Positions 1 through 7,999 of a DNA stretch of 24,576 bases are shown piece after piece. Source of the stretch: CAYSUS01 sp964434165. GTDB lineage: Bacteria > Planctomycetota > Planctomycetia > Pirellulales > Thermoguttaceae. The stretch spans positions 1 to 24,576 of the forward strand of contig CAYSUS010000106.1 in assembly GCA_964434165.1 (NCBI GenBank), in the 5' to 3' direction. Every line of letters begins with the position of its first letter. Within the stretch, counting starts at the first letter, position 1. Under the pieces are notes generated by a model. That model ran no database searches. It saw nothing but the letters and a program-made list of their open reading frames with translations, and was not told the origin of the DNA. The position numbers and the translations under genes are program-made.

Positions 1-21
1 GTCAGGGGTCAGGGGTCAGGG
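1..21. repeat. Short tandem repeat, 3 x GTCAGGG
   Basis: Three perfect copies of the 7-mer GTCAGGG run from the first base of the window and then decay into a G-rich stretch. The array may continue upstream of the window. It lies about 60 bases before the start of the first gene. No function can be assigned. Confidence 0.8.
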
Positions 22-84
22 GGTGGAGCCCGTGGTATGATGGGCGGGTCGTTTCCGTGGTCCCCCGGTAAGAAAGGCGCCCCG

Positions 85-2292
85 ATGCACGCGCTACGTT
101 TCGTGTTCCCTATCGTCTTGGCGATTTGCCTCCTTGGGCCGGCCTTGGCCGCCGAGAAGGTCGTCCTCACCTTCGATTCGCACGAGCCGAGAATCGCTTT
201 CGGCGCGGCCGAGGTCGCCAAGGCGTTGAAAGCCCGAGCTGCCAACGTGGTGCGATCGGAGCCGAAGGACGGGGCCCACCGCGACTCGCCCCAGATCGCA
301 CTTACGACGAAGGACGCAGCCCAAGACACGCGGCTCAAGCCCGAGGGGTTCTCGATCCACGTTGACAATCGCGCGCAGCATCCGCGGATCACCGTGCGTG
401 GCGCCGACACCGCCGGGGCCATGTACGGCGGCCTGGAGCTGGCCGAGATGATCCGCATCGGCGGCCTCGGCGGGGTGCGCGACGTGAAGCGGAGCCCCTA
501 CATGGCCATGCGGGGCACCAAGTTCAACATCCCGCTCGACGTGCGCACCCCGAGCTACACCGACGTCTGCGACGCCGCCCAGCACAACATCCCCGAGATG
601 TGGAGCTTCGAGTTCTGGAAGGAGTACTTCGACACCCTGGCCCGCTACCGCTACAACTTCGTCTCGTTCTGGAGCCTGCATCCCTTCCCGTCGCTGGTCA
701 AGGTGCCCGACTATCCCGACGTGGCGTTGGCCGACGTGCGGCGCTCGACCGTGAAGTGGGAGGAGAACTACTCGCTCAACGGCGTGGGCTTCGATGCCCC
801 GGAGATCCTGCAGAACGTGGAGATGATCAAGCGGATGACGATCGAGGAGAAGATCGCTTTCTGGCGCCAGGTGATGCGATACGCCAGGGACCGCAACATC
901 AAGATCTACTTCGTCACCTGGAACGTATTCGTCAACGGCACGGGCGGCAAGTACGGGATCACCGACGCAATCGACAACCCGACCACGCGGGACTACTTCC
1001 GCAAGAGCGTCGCCCAGATGTTTCTCACCTATCCCGATCTGGCCGGGATCGGCCTGACCACGGGCGAGAACATGCACGGGGCCAGTACGCGTCAGAAGGA
1101 GGACTGGGCGTTCGACACCTACGGACGCGGCGTGCTCGACGCCGCGAAGAAGCTGCCGGGCCGCAAGATCACGCTGATCCACCGCCAGCATCAGACCGGG
1201 GCCACCGACGTTGCCAAGCGGTTCGCGCCGCTGATCGAGCACCCAGACGTCGACTTCCTGTTCAGCTTCAAGTACGCCAAGGCGCACGTCTACAGCAGCA
1301 CCACGCAGCCCTACCATCGCAAGTTCGTCGAGGAGATCGGCGACCTGAGGACGATCTGGACCTTGCGCAACGACGACATCTACTACTTCCGCTGGGGCGC
1401 GCCTGACTTCGTGCGCCAGTTCCTCGGCAACATCCCCAAGGAGGTCTCGCGCGGGTTCTACTACGGCTCGGACCAGTACGTCTGGGGCCGCGAGTTCCTC
1501 AGCCTGCGGCCCAAGTCGCCCCGCGAGATCGAGGTCGCCAAGCACTGGTACCAGTGGATGCTGTGGGGCAGGTTGGGTTACGAACCGGGCCTGTCCAACG
1601 AGCGGATCGTGGGCATCCTCGAGGCGCGATTCCCCGAGGTCGAAGCGAAGAAGCTGTTCGAGGCCTGGCAGGAGGCATCGATGATCTACCCGGTGACCAC
1701 GGGCTTTCACTGGGGTTCGCTCGACTTCCAGTGGTACATCGAGGGCTGCCAGAGCCGGCCCGGGCCGGCGCAGACCGAGAGCGGCTTCCACGACGTGAAT
1801 CGCTTCATTACGCTCGCCCCGCATCCGAGCCGCGACTTCGTTTCGATTCCCGAATACGTCAAGGCCGTGAAGGCGGGAAGGAAGCCCGAGGGCGTCACGC
1901 CGCCGGAAGTGGCCCGGCGGCTTCACGCCCACGTGGACAAGGCGCTGGCCTTGCTCAAGACGCTCGAGGCAGGCGAGGACGACGACCTTGGCCGCACGCT
2001 GGCCGATATCCGCGCGATGGCTCACTTGGGCAAGTACTACGCCCACAAGATCGGCGGGGCGACCGAGCTGGCCCTGTTCCGGGCCACGCACAAGGCCCCG
2101 CACCGGGAAGCGGCGGTGCGCGAGCTGGAGCGGGCCGCGGGCTGCTGGAAGCAGTACATGGAGACTGCGGCGAGGCAGTATATAAACCCCCTTTGGACCA
2201 ACCGCGTGGGCTACGTCGATTGGAGGGAGACGTACGGCGAGGTGCTCGAGGATATCGAGATCGCCAGGTCGGCGGCGACCGAGAAGCGGTGA
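85..2292 (+). CDS. Secreted glycoside-hydrolase-like protein
   Basis: A 735 aa protein that probably acts on polysaccharide outside the cytoplasm; the substrate is unknown. Residues 1-22 form a signal peptide (hydrophobic core after MHALRF, cleavage near ALAA). Residues about 25-125 look like the small alpha/beta domain found before the barrel in GH20 and GH67 enzymes, ending in a segment with GADTAGAMYGG. From about residue 140 (MAMRGTKFN, then a WSFEFWKEYF segment) the sequence resembles entry into a TIM barrel, with a GLTTGEN strand further on and many Trp/Tyr residues typical of sugar clefts. I chose ATG 85 over an in-frame ATG at 37 because it starts directly with the signal peptide and has AGAAAGG 7 nt upstream. 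The gene is convergent with the next one, 20 bases away. Alpha-glucuronidase is the nearest family I recognise, but the enzyme class is not proven. Confidence 0.7.
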   Translation: MHALRFVFPIVLAICLLGPALAAEKVVLTFDSHEPRIAFGAAEVAKALKARAANVVRSEPKDGAHRDSPQIALTTKDAAQDTRLKPEGFSIHVDNRAQHPRITVRGADTAGAMYGGLELAEMIRIGGLGGVRDVKRSPYMAMRGTKFNIPLDVRTPSYTDVCDAAQHNIPEMWSFEFWKEYFDTLARYRYNFVSFWSLHPFPSLVKVPDYPDVALADVRRSTVKWEENYSLNGVGFDAPEILQNVEMIKRMTIEEKIAFWRQVMRYARDRNIKIYFVTWNVFVNGTGGKYGITDAIDNPTTRDYFRKSVAQMFLTYPDLAGIGLTTGENMHGASTRQKEDWAFDTYGRGVLDAAKKLPGRKITLIHRQHQTGATDVAKRFAPLIEHPDVDFLFSFKYAKAHVYSSTTQPYHRKFVEEIGDLRTIWTLRNDDIYYFRWGAPDFVRQFLGNIPKEVSRGFYYGSDQYVWGREFLSLRPKSPREIEVAKHWYQWMLWGRLGYEPGLSNERIVGILEARFPEVEAKKLFEAWQEASMIYPVTTGFHWGSLDFQWYIEGCQSRPGPAQTESGFHDVNRFITLAPHPSRDFVSIPEYVKAVKAGRKPEGVTPPEVARRLHAHVDKALALLKTLEAGEDDDLGRTLADIRAMAHLGKYYAHKIGGATELALFRATHKAPHREAAVRELERAAGCWKQYMETAARQYINPLWTNRVGYVDWRETYGEVLEDIEIARSAATEKR

Positions 2293-2312
2293 CGTCGCAT
2301 CTCGCAGCGGTA

Positions 2313-3902
2313 CTACGGCGCGTTGGCCCGATCGACGAGGTCCTGCCAGAAGTCGCGGGCCTTGCGATGGTCGTCGATCACGGCCCGCTGCTTTCGGGGC
2401 TCGTCGAGCTTGAGCTGTCTGGCCCGCTCGAACACCCAATCGAGGAAGAACTGGGCAGAGGCCTTGCTGATCCGCGGCTGCCCTCCGATGGAGACGAAGT
2501 ACGGCCCGGTCATGCCGAAGCGGTAGGTCTTGGAGGTGTCGGCCACGGCGCGGACCAGGAACCAGCCGCTGCGATCGAACACGACCTGGGGCAGTTTGCC
2601 CTCCTTGGCGTACTCCTGGAACGAGATCGAATGCTCGATCCGCCCGTCCTTGACGATCTCCAGGTAGCTGATCCTCTCGCGCGTAGAGAGCGTCAGCCCG
2701 ACCTCCAGATCGACCTTCACGCCTTCCTCGGCCTGGAAGGTGTAGCCCGGCAGTTGCCCGTGCACGCGCGGACGCAAGAGCGGACCGTTGGTCACGACGA
2801 CCTGTCCGGCCTTGAGGCTCTTCCACCACTTGTCGCAGGTCAGCCCGCCGTCCACGTGGACGTAAAGGCGGTTGTAGCCCGGGGGATTGGGGGTGACGCC
2901 GGAGCCGCTGCCGGCCGAGGGCGGAATTCGCAGCCCGCAGTTGAGCAGGTGGAAATAGACCTGCTGCGACCATTGGGCATTGCCCCAGGGCCCGGGGAAG
3001 AGCGCCGGATCGCGGGGCTTGCCGCCGGTCTCGCGGTTGACCGATTTGAGGCGGCCCAGACCGCTGTGGACCACCTCGATCGAGTCCACCTGCCCCAGCG
3101 CAACGAGCAGGGGCAGGTCCCACGCGTACGGCACGGCCGCGTCGATCCACACGCCGGGCTGCGAACGGAGCTTGGCGATCAGGGCCGCCGTAGAGGGAAA
3201 CCCGGGCTGGGCGAGGTCCAGCTCCGGCACGGCCGTGCGCTGGAACGCCAGGTACGTTCCCCCCGGACGCGTCAGCCCGCCGCCGAGCAGGTGGCAGCAG
3301 CGGTCGCCGCCGAACTGGACGACGGGCCCGGCCGAGGGGATCTTGACGCTGTCGTCCTCGTTGCCGTTCCACCAGGTCACCAGCGGCACCACGTGCAGGT
3401 CCTCGGCCTTCATGAGTAGCTCCATGTCGCGCACCGGGCGGCGCACGAACAGGTCGCCCGCGTACCAGCCCTCGTCCGCCATGTGGACGAACCGCTTCAG
3501 GGGCACCTCCTTCGAGTCGGCGGCGTGTGGGTTGATGGTGAAGTAGCCGCTGGCGACGGCGTACTCGGGGCCGCGCTCGATCTCGAATTCGTAGGTGCCC
3601 ACCGGCAGCTTGAGCGTGACTCGGCCGGGGAGCGTCGAGTGATCGTGCCAGAAAGGCGCGCCGGCGAGGCGCCGCGCCCGCCCTTGGGCCGCGCGGAGGT
3701 GGATCCGGCAGGGAACGGGCTCGCCGGTTTCCTGATCCACGACCGAGAGGTCGAGCTCGCCGCCCGCACCCCGCGCGGGTCGCGGCGGCAGAGATGCGGC
3801 GAGCAGCGCGGCCAGGAGCAGGGCGGCCATCCAGGGCTCGGGGGCCCGCGTCGATGTCTCGGTTCCGGGGCCAGGGAGGCGAAGCATGGGGTGCTGGTTC
3901 AT
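2313..3902 (-). CDS. Secreted CehA/McbA-like protein, possibly lacking metal ligands
   Basis: A 529 aa protein with an N-terminal hydrophobic segment (residues about 25-45, AALLLAALLAAS) that looks like a signal peptide after a long basic/polar leader. The true start could therefore be the Met at 3830. An Ig-like or carboxypeptidase-regulatory-like fold follows (LDLSVVDQETGEPVPCRIHL, GTYEFEIERGPEY). Next comes a region resembling the PHP-type CehA/McbA metallohydrolases (GWYAGDL, AEDLHVVPLVTWWN, then IEVVHSG and VTNGPLLR). Where active PHP-like relatives usually read DLHVH, this protein reads DLFVRR, so catalytic activity is doubtful. No good ribosome site precedes either start. It sits tail-to-tail with the glycoside-hydrolase-like gene; a shared role in degrading extracellular material is only a guess. 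Confidence 0.7.
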   Translation of the reverse strand: MNQHPMLRLPGPGTETSTRAPEPWMAALLLAALLAASLPPRPARGAGGELDLSVVDQETGEPVPCRIHLRAAQGRARRLAGAPFWHDHSTLPGRVTLKLPVGTYEFEIERGPEYAVASGYFTINPHAADSKEVPLKRFVHMADEGWYAGDLFVRRPVRDMELLMKAEDLHVVPLVTWWNGNEDDSVKIPSAGPVVQFGGDRCCHLLGGGLTRPGGTYLAFQRTAVPELDLAQPGFPSTAALIAKLRSQPGVWIDAAVPYAWDLPLLVALGQVDSIEVVHSGLGRLKSVNRETGGKPRDPALFPGPWGNAQWSQQVYFHLLNCGLRIPPSAGSGSGVTPNPPGYNRLYVHVDGGLTCDKWWKSLKAGQVVVTNGPLLRPRVHGQLPGYTFQAEEGVKVDLEVGLTLSTRERISYLEIVKDGRIEHSISFQEYAKEGKLPQVVFDRSGWFLVRAVADTSKTYRFGMTGPYFVSIGGQPRISKASAQFFLDWVFERARQLKLDEPRKQRAVIDDHRKARDFWQDLVDRANAP

Positions 3903-3949
3903 GGCCGGGATCTGGGATGATGGGCTGCGGCTATGGCAAATCCCCCCGC

Positions 3950-3979
3950 TTGAAGAGGCCCGTCAGGCCATCCTAGAAT
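3950..3979 (+). promoter_or_regulatory. Candidate sigma-70-type promoter for the dnaJ-type gene
   Basis: TTGAAG (3950-3955) and TAGAAT (3974-3979) are separated by 18 bases and point toward the dnaJ-type gene. Transcription would start near 3986, giving a leader of about 57 nt. No CIRCE heat-shock operator is visible. Confidence 0.5.
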
Positions 3980-3986
3980 AATACAT

Positions 3987-4004
3987 CAAGGGTTGGCGCC
4001 CTTG
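3987..4004 (+). other. Hairpin at the predicted 5' end of the dnaJ-type mRNA
   Basis: CAAGGG pairs with CCCTTG around a 6-base loop, right at the predicted transcription start. It could stabilise the 5' end or act as a regulatory stem. There is no experimental support. Confidence 0.35.
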
Positions 4005-4042
4005 CTTGAGGCTGCACGCAGGAGGGGAATCGTCCGTCATTC

Positions 4043-5032
4043 ATGGCCAAGGACTACTACAAAGTATTGGGGGTGCGGCGCGACGCCTCGCAGGCCGACA
4101 TCCAGAAGGCCTATCGGGAGCTCGCCCGGAAGTACCATCCCGACCTGCACCCGGACGACAAGGCTGCGAAGAAGAAGTTTCAGGAGGTCCAGACCGCGTT
4201 CGACGTACTCAACGACGCCGAGAAGCGGGAGATGTACGACCGCTACGGCAGTTCGTTCGAGACGATGGGGGCGGGTGGGCCGCGGGATTCGGGATATTCG
4301 TACACGTGGCAGCCCCCTCCAGGTGGTGGTCCGGGCGGGTTTCAGTTCGAGGACATCGACTTCGGCCAGTTCTTCGGCGACCGGTACGGGGCCGAGCCGT
4401 CGGGTGGATTCGCGGACGTCTTCCAGCAGTTTCGCCAGAGCAGCGGGCGCGGCCGCCGCGGCACGCGTGCCAAGCCGGCCCGCGGGGCCGACCTGGAGCA
4501 GGAGATCCGCATCCCGTTCACCACGGCGATCACCGGGGGCAAGATCGAGATCACCGTGCGGCGGCACACGGGCAAGACCGAGACGATCACCGTGAAGATT
4601 CCGCCCGGCATCGAAGACGGCAAGAAGATCCGCTTGCGCGGCCAGGGGGATACGAGCCCCTTGGGCGGCAAGCCGGGCGACCTGCTGCTGACCGTGCGCG
4701 TGGCCCCGCACGCCTGCTTTCAGCGGCGGGGCAACAACCTCATCGTCCAGGTGCCGGTCACGCTGGCCGAGGCCGGGCTGGGGGCCAAGGTGGACGTGCC
4801 CACGCCCGACGGTACGGTCACGCTTCGAGTGCCGGCGGGCACCTCCAGCGGCACGCGCTTGCGCGTGAAGGGGCACGGGGTGCCCAAGCACGGCGACCAT
4901 CCGCCGGGCGACTTGCTCGCCGAGGTCCAGATCGTTTTGCCCAAGTCGCTGGACGAGGAGAGCCGCGAGACGATCCGGAAGCTCGACGAGAAGTGCCCGG
5001 TGCCTCAGCCGCGCGCGAAACTGAAGTGGTAG
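4043..5032 (+). CDS. DnaJ-type co-chaperone without zinc finger (CbpA-like)
   Basis: A 329 aa Hsp40 that should stimulate DnaK ATPase and deliver unfolded clients in the cytoplasm. The J domain is residues 1-68 with the HPD motif at 32-34. A Gly/Phe-rich linker spans about 77-125. The two client-binding C-terminal beta domains follow (about 148-320, with the DLEQEIRIPFTTAITGG start and a dimerisation tail). The four CxxCxGxG repeats of classical DnaJ are absent, so this is a type II, CbpA-like protein. The start is fixed by the J-domain consensus (MAKDYYKVLGV). An AGGAGGGG lies 15 nt upstream, farther than usual. No dnaK or grpE gene is nearby. rnpA follows 68 bases downstream on the same strand. 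Confidence 0.93.
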   Translation: MAKDYYKVLGVRRDASQADIQKAYRELARKYHPDLHPDDKAAKKKFQEVQTAFDVLNDAEKREMYDRYGSSFETMGAGGPRDSGYSYTWQPPPGGGPGGFQFEDIDFGQFFGDRYGAEPSGGFADVFQQFRQSSGRGRRGTRAKPARGADLEQEIRIPFTTAITGGKIEITVRRHTGKTETITVKIPPGIEDGKKIRLRGQGDTSPLGGKPGDLLLTVRVAPHACFQRRGNNLIVQVPVTLAEAGLGAKVDVPTPDGTVTLRVPAGTSSGTRLRVKGHGVPKHGDHPPGDLLAEVQIVLPKSLDEESRETIRKLDEKCPVPQPRAKLKW

Positions 5033-5100
5033 TCTGGCGCCGCGGTGGGCGGCCTTCCCGTTTCGGCCTTCGTTGACCTGACGAGGTCGCCGCAGGTGCG

Positions 5101-5463
5101 ATGACCGATCAGCGACTGACGCGCGATGACCGTATTCGGCGGGGGGCCGATTTCGCCCGGGCTTATGCGAAGCGGTGCCGGGCGTCGGACGGGCGTCTGT
5201 TGGTGTTCGGGGTCCGCAATGGACTGGACCGCCCGCGTCTGGGTCTCTCCGTCTCGCGCAAGGTGGGCAAAGCCGTGGTTCGCAATCGCTGGAAGCGGCT
5301 GATTCGCGAGGCGTTCCGCCTTTCCAGGGACCGGCTGCCGCGCGGCATAGACGCGGTTGTGATTCCCCGGGCGGCGGACGTTCCGCCCCTTTCCGAGCTG
5401 CGCGAGTCGCTCGTTGCCCTTTCCCGTCGCGTTGCCCGCAAGCTGGCCAAGGAGCCCTCATGA
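5101..5463 (+). CDS. rnpA: Ribonuclease P protein component
   Basis: A 120 aa basic protein that binds RNase P RNA and helps it remove the 5' leader of tRNA precursors. The family signature, the RNR-type motif, is clear near residues 60-75 (GKAVVRNRWKRLIREAFR). Upstream, the LGLSVSRKVG strand lines the substrate cleft. Length matches the family (about 110-130 aa). The start ATG has AGG 4 nt upstream, and a small hairpin (GACCT/AGGTC, 5075-5088) precedes it. Its stop overlaps the yidD start (ATGA), so the two are translationally coupled, as is usual for these genes. rpmH, the normal upstream partner, is not here; a dnaJ-type gene takes its place. Confidence 0.95.
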   Translation: MTDQRLTRDDRIRRGADFARAYAKRCRASDGRLLVFGVRNGLDRPRLGLSVSRKVGKAVVRNRWKRLIREAFRLSRDRLPRGIDAVVIPRAADVPPLSELRESLVALSRRVARKLAKEPS

Positions 5464-5708
5464 GCTGGGTCGGCCCCGCGTTGCGCCGCCTTGCGCGGCT
5501 TCCCGGGGAGCTGTTGATCCTTATGGTGCGTCTGTATCAGATCGCGCTGAGCCCGCTGATCGGCCAGCACTGCCGGTTCACGCCGACGTGCAGCACCTAC
5601 TTCATCCTGGCGGTGCGCAAGCACGGGGTGATCCTGGGGACGCTGAAAGGGGCCTGGCGGATCTGCCGCTGCAACCCGTGGAACCCGGGCGGGTACGACC
5701 CACCATGA
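5460..5708 (+). CDS. yidD: Membrane protein insertion efficiency factor YidD
   Basis: An 82 aa protein that helps the YidC insertase place proteins into the inner membrane. The family core is complete: an amphipathic N-terminal helix (LILMVRLYQIALSPLIG), the Cys-containing motif CRFTPTCSTY at residues 37-46, and the C-terminal CRCNPWNPGGYDPP block. The start ATG overlaps the rnpA stop by four bases, which fixes it firmly. In most bacteria yidC follows; here a 321-base gap and a FlgI-like gene follow instead. Confidence 0.95.
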   Translation: MSWVGPALRRLARLPGELLILMVRLYQIALSPLIGQHCRFTPTCSTYFILAVRKHGVILGTLKGAWRICRCNPWNPGGYDPP

Positions 5709-5867
5709 GCGGGGCCGTTCCATCGTGTCTGGCCTCGGCGCCGCGATCTGCCGCGGCGGGTTGTGCTTCGCCTGCCCATCCTTCAACCCCTCCGTCGCCG
5801 AATCTCCCCCGCCATACTTGACCCCTCTTGCGACGGGCGTGGAGGGCGGCCCAGCTTCGGAACGGTC

Positions 5868-5896
5868 TTGACCAGCCGGCGGTGCGCCGATATTCT
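5868..5896 (+). promoter_or_regulatory. Candidate promoter for the FlgI-like gene
   Basis: TTGACC (5868-5873) and TATTCT (5891-5896) are separated by 17 bases, a good sigma-70 spacing. The leader to the ATG at 6030 would be about 127 nt. Confidence 0.5.
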
Positions 5897-5987
5897 CCCC
5901 CCCTCACGTCTCCCTTCCCGGGGCTTTTCGCCATCGGCCCATCGGCCGGCGCAGGGCGGCAAGGACGACGCCTCTTTTTCCAACATC

Positions 5988-6009
5988 CGGACCGCACGAA
6001 TCCGGTCCG
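5988..6009 (+). other. Leader hairpin before the FlgI-like gene
   Basis: A perfect 7-bp stem (CGGACCG/CGGTCCG) with an 8-base loop ends 7 bases before the ribosome site AAGGAG (6017-6022). It could influence translation start; this is inference from position only. Confidence 0.35.
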
Positions 6010-6029
6010 AGGCGGTAAGGAGCTCACGG

Positions 6030-7790
6030 ATGAATCGCCGGCAGGTGCTGACGCTGTGCCTCGTGATCGTGCTGGGCGGATGCTCCAACTGGAACGTCCT
6101 CACGCGGTCCCAAAGCCCCGACGAAGAGGGCCTGGAGCGGAAGACGCGCCTGGTGGGCGATCTGGCCGTGCCCTTCGGCCTTCACCCGGTGCGAATCGAG
6201 GCCGTGGGCCTGGTGACGGGCTTGAACGGGACGGGCAGCGACCCCAAGCCCTCGCCTCAGCGCAGCGCCTTGTTGGCCGAGATGGAAAGCCGCGGCGTGA
6301 CCCTCCCCAAGGCGGTGATGGCGTCGCGCGACACCGCGATGGTGCTGATCCGCGGGTGGCTGAAGCCCGGCGTGCAGAAGGGCGACCGCTTCGACATCGA
6401 GGTCCGCATTCCGTCGCGGAGCGACACGACGAGCCTTCGCGACGGCTACATGTTGGAGACGCGGCTGAAAGAGACGGCCGTGCTCGGCGGCCAGTACCGC
6501 GAGGGCCACATGCTGGCCCTGGCCAAGGGACCGATCCTCGTCGATCCGTCGGCATCGACCAAGGAGGATCCGGTGCTGCTGGGGCGGGGCAAGATCCTGG
6601 GCGGCGGCGTGTGCCTGAAGTCGCGGCCCCTGGGCCTGGTGCTCAAGCCGGAGCACAAGAACGTGCTCCACAGCGCGCGGATCGAGGACGCGATCAACAA
6701 GCGGTTTTTCGTGACCCGGCGCGGGGTCAAGGTGGGCATGGCCACGGCCAAGACGGACGAGTTCGTCGAGCTGGCCGTGCATCCCCGCTACGCCGACAAC
6801 ATCGGGCGCTATCTGGACGTGGTGCGCTCCATTCCTCTTCGCGAGACCGAGGTGGAAAGGATCGAGCGGATGGAGCTGATCGAGAAGCAGCTCAACGAGC
6901 CGGTCACGGCAGCCACGGCCGCCCGGCAGCTTGAGGCCCTCGGCAAGCTGGGGATCGACGTTCTGTTGCGCGGAGCCAAGTCGCCCGACCCCGAGGTCCG
7001 CTTCCACTCGGCCGAGGCCCTGGCCTATCTGGACCGGCGCGAGGCGGCCGAGCCGCTGGGTGAGATCGCCGAGCAGCATCCGGCGTTCCGCGCGTACGCC
7101 CTGGCGGCCCTGGGGGCGATGGACGACGTGGCGGCTTACGACGAGCTTCGCAGGCTGCTGAGCGTCAACAGCGCCGAAACGCGCTACGGGGCGTTCCGCG
7201 CCCTGTGGACGATGAATCCCGGCGATCCGCTGGTGCTCGGCGAGGAGCTCGGGGACGACGGGTTCAGCTACCACGTGCTCAACACGGAGGGCCCGCCCAT
7301 GGTCCACGTATGCACGCACAAGCGGGCGGAGCTGGTGTTTTTTGGCGCGGACCACCGGCTGCGCGGCCCTGTGTTCCTGGAGGCCGGCGGAAACATCGTC
7401 GTTCGCAGCTCGCGGGACAAGCCCGACGAGGTCGTGGTCAGCCGCTTCGCCGTCGGGGAGCCCGACCAGCAGCGAGTCGTCTCCAATCGTCTGGACGCCG
7501 TGGTGCGGGCGATCGTGGAGCTGGGCGGCACGTACCCCGACACCGTGCAGGCCCTGACCCAGGCCAAAGCCGCCGGTGCCCTCACGGCGCGGTTCGAGGT
7601 GGACGCCCTGCCCGAGATCGGCCGGATCTATGACCGGGGCGGGGAGGAGGATGAGGAGGCAGACGACCACGTGGTCGAAGAGGAGAAGAGAGGCTGGCTT
7701 GGTCGCAGCCCCCTGGCCAGGATATTCCCTCGGATTGGTGGAGGCCAGTCCACCGAGGAGTCGGGTCACGAGGGGGAGGCGCACCGGTGA
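6030..7790 (+). CDS. FlgI-like (P-ring) lipoprotein with inserted HEAT-like repeats
   Basis: A 586 aa predicted lipoprotein: basic start MNRR, hydrophobic stretch, lipobox LGGC with Cys18. Residues about 41-275 resemble the N-terminal part of flagellar P-ring protein FlgI (EAVGLVTGLNGTG matches IGYGLVVGLDGTG; SLRDGYMLETRL, MLALAKGPILV). Residues about 485-527 resemble the FlgI C-terminus (LDAVVRAIVELGG through ALTARFEVD). Between them, about 295-400, sit two to three HEAT-like helical repeats (VLLRGAKSPDPEVRFHSAEALAYL and so on). FlgI itself is about 365 aa, so this is an expanded version. An acidic and basic tail ends the protein. The start is fixed by AAGGAG 7 nt upstream. No other flagellar gene is nearby, so a role in a flagellar P-ring or another envelope ring is undecided. 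smc follows 209 bases downstream. Confidence 0.82.
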   Translation: MNRRQVLTLCLVIVLGGCSNWNVLTRSQSPDEEGLERKTRLVGDLAVPFGLHPVRIEAVGLVTGLNGTGSDPKPSPQRSALLAEMESRGVTLPKAVMASRDTAMVLIRGWLKPGVQKGDRFDIEVRIPSRSDTTSLRDGYMLETRLKETAVLGGQYREGHMLALAKGPILVDPSASTKEDPVLLGRGKILGGGVCLKSRPLGLVLKPEHKNVLHSARIEDAINKRFFVTRRGVKVGMATAKTDEFVELAVHPRYADNIGRYLDVVRSIPLRETEVERIERMELIEKQLNEPVTAATAARQLEALGKLGIDVLLRGAKSPDPEVRFHSAEALAYLDRREAAEPLGEIAEQHPAFRAYALAALGAMDDVAAYDELRRLLSVNSAETRYGAFRALWTMNPGDPLVLGEELGDDGFSYHVLNTEGPPMVHVCTHKRAELVFFGADHRLRGPVFLEAGGNIVVRSSRDKPDEVVVSRFAVGEPDQQRVVSNRLDAVVRAIVELGGTYPDTVQALTQAKAAGALTARFEVDALPEIGRIYDRGGEEDEEADDHVVEEEKRGWLGRSPLARIFPRIGGGQSTEESGHEGEAHR

Positions 7791-7843
7791 GCCCGCCTCT
7801 GGGGTGATGCTCCGCAATCGGCACTCCGCTGGCGGCCGGCTTC

Positions 7844-7852
7844 TGTTAGACT
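7844..7852 (+). promoter_or_regulatory. Candidate extended -10 element upstream of smc
   Basis: TGT followed by TAGACT forms an extended -10 (TGn plus 4 of 6 matches to TATAAT). No clear -35 is seen. It would give a leader of about 140 nt for smc. Confidence 0.3.
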
Positions 7853-7999
7853 GAAGGGGATATCGCTCTGGCCGAGCCACGCGGCTGGCTGGGGCATGCC
7901 GAGATCCTGCTCCGTTTCGACGGACGGGTGGGCAGTGGGCGACCCCCTGCTGAGCGCCGGCCCGGCGATCTTCGTTTCCCGCGGCGGACCCCTCCTCCC

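Larger units (their letters stand above)
5709..6029. other. Intergenic region between yidD and the FlgI-like gene
   Basis: A 321-base stretch without a convincing gene. A GC hairpin (GCCGCG/CGCGGC, 5740-5757, no T-tract) may end the rnpA-yidD transcript. A promoter candidate lies at 5868-5896 and a leader hairpin at 5988-6009; these have their own entries. Confidence 0.6.

Noticed and set aside
94..3372. Open frame of 1092 codons on the minus strand
   Set aside because: It lies opposite the glycoside-hydrolase-like gene and in another frame of the CehA-like gene; the Arg/Pro/Gly-rich translation looks like a frame shadow.
3903..4042. CIRCE heat-shock operator before the dnaJ-type gene
   Set aside because: No TTAGCACTC-N9-GAGTGCTAA inverted repeat is present; only an ordinary promoter and a short hairpin are seen.
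7928..7999. Upstream extension of SMC by 24 residues
   Set aside because: SMC proteins begin with the MLKALELVGFKSF-type segment; the extra residues are Arg/Pro-rich and unlike the family.
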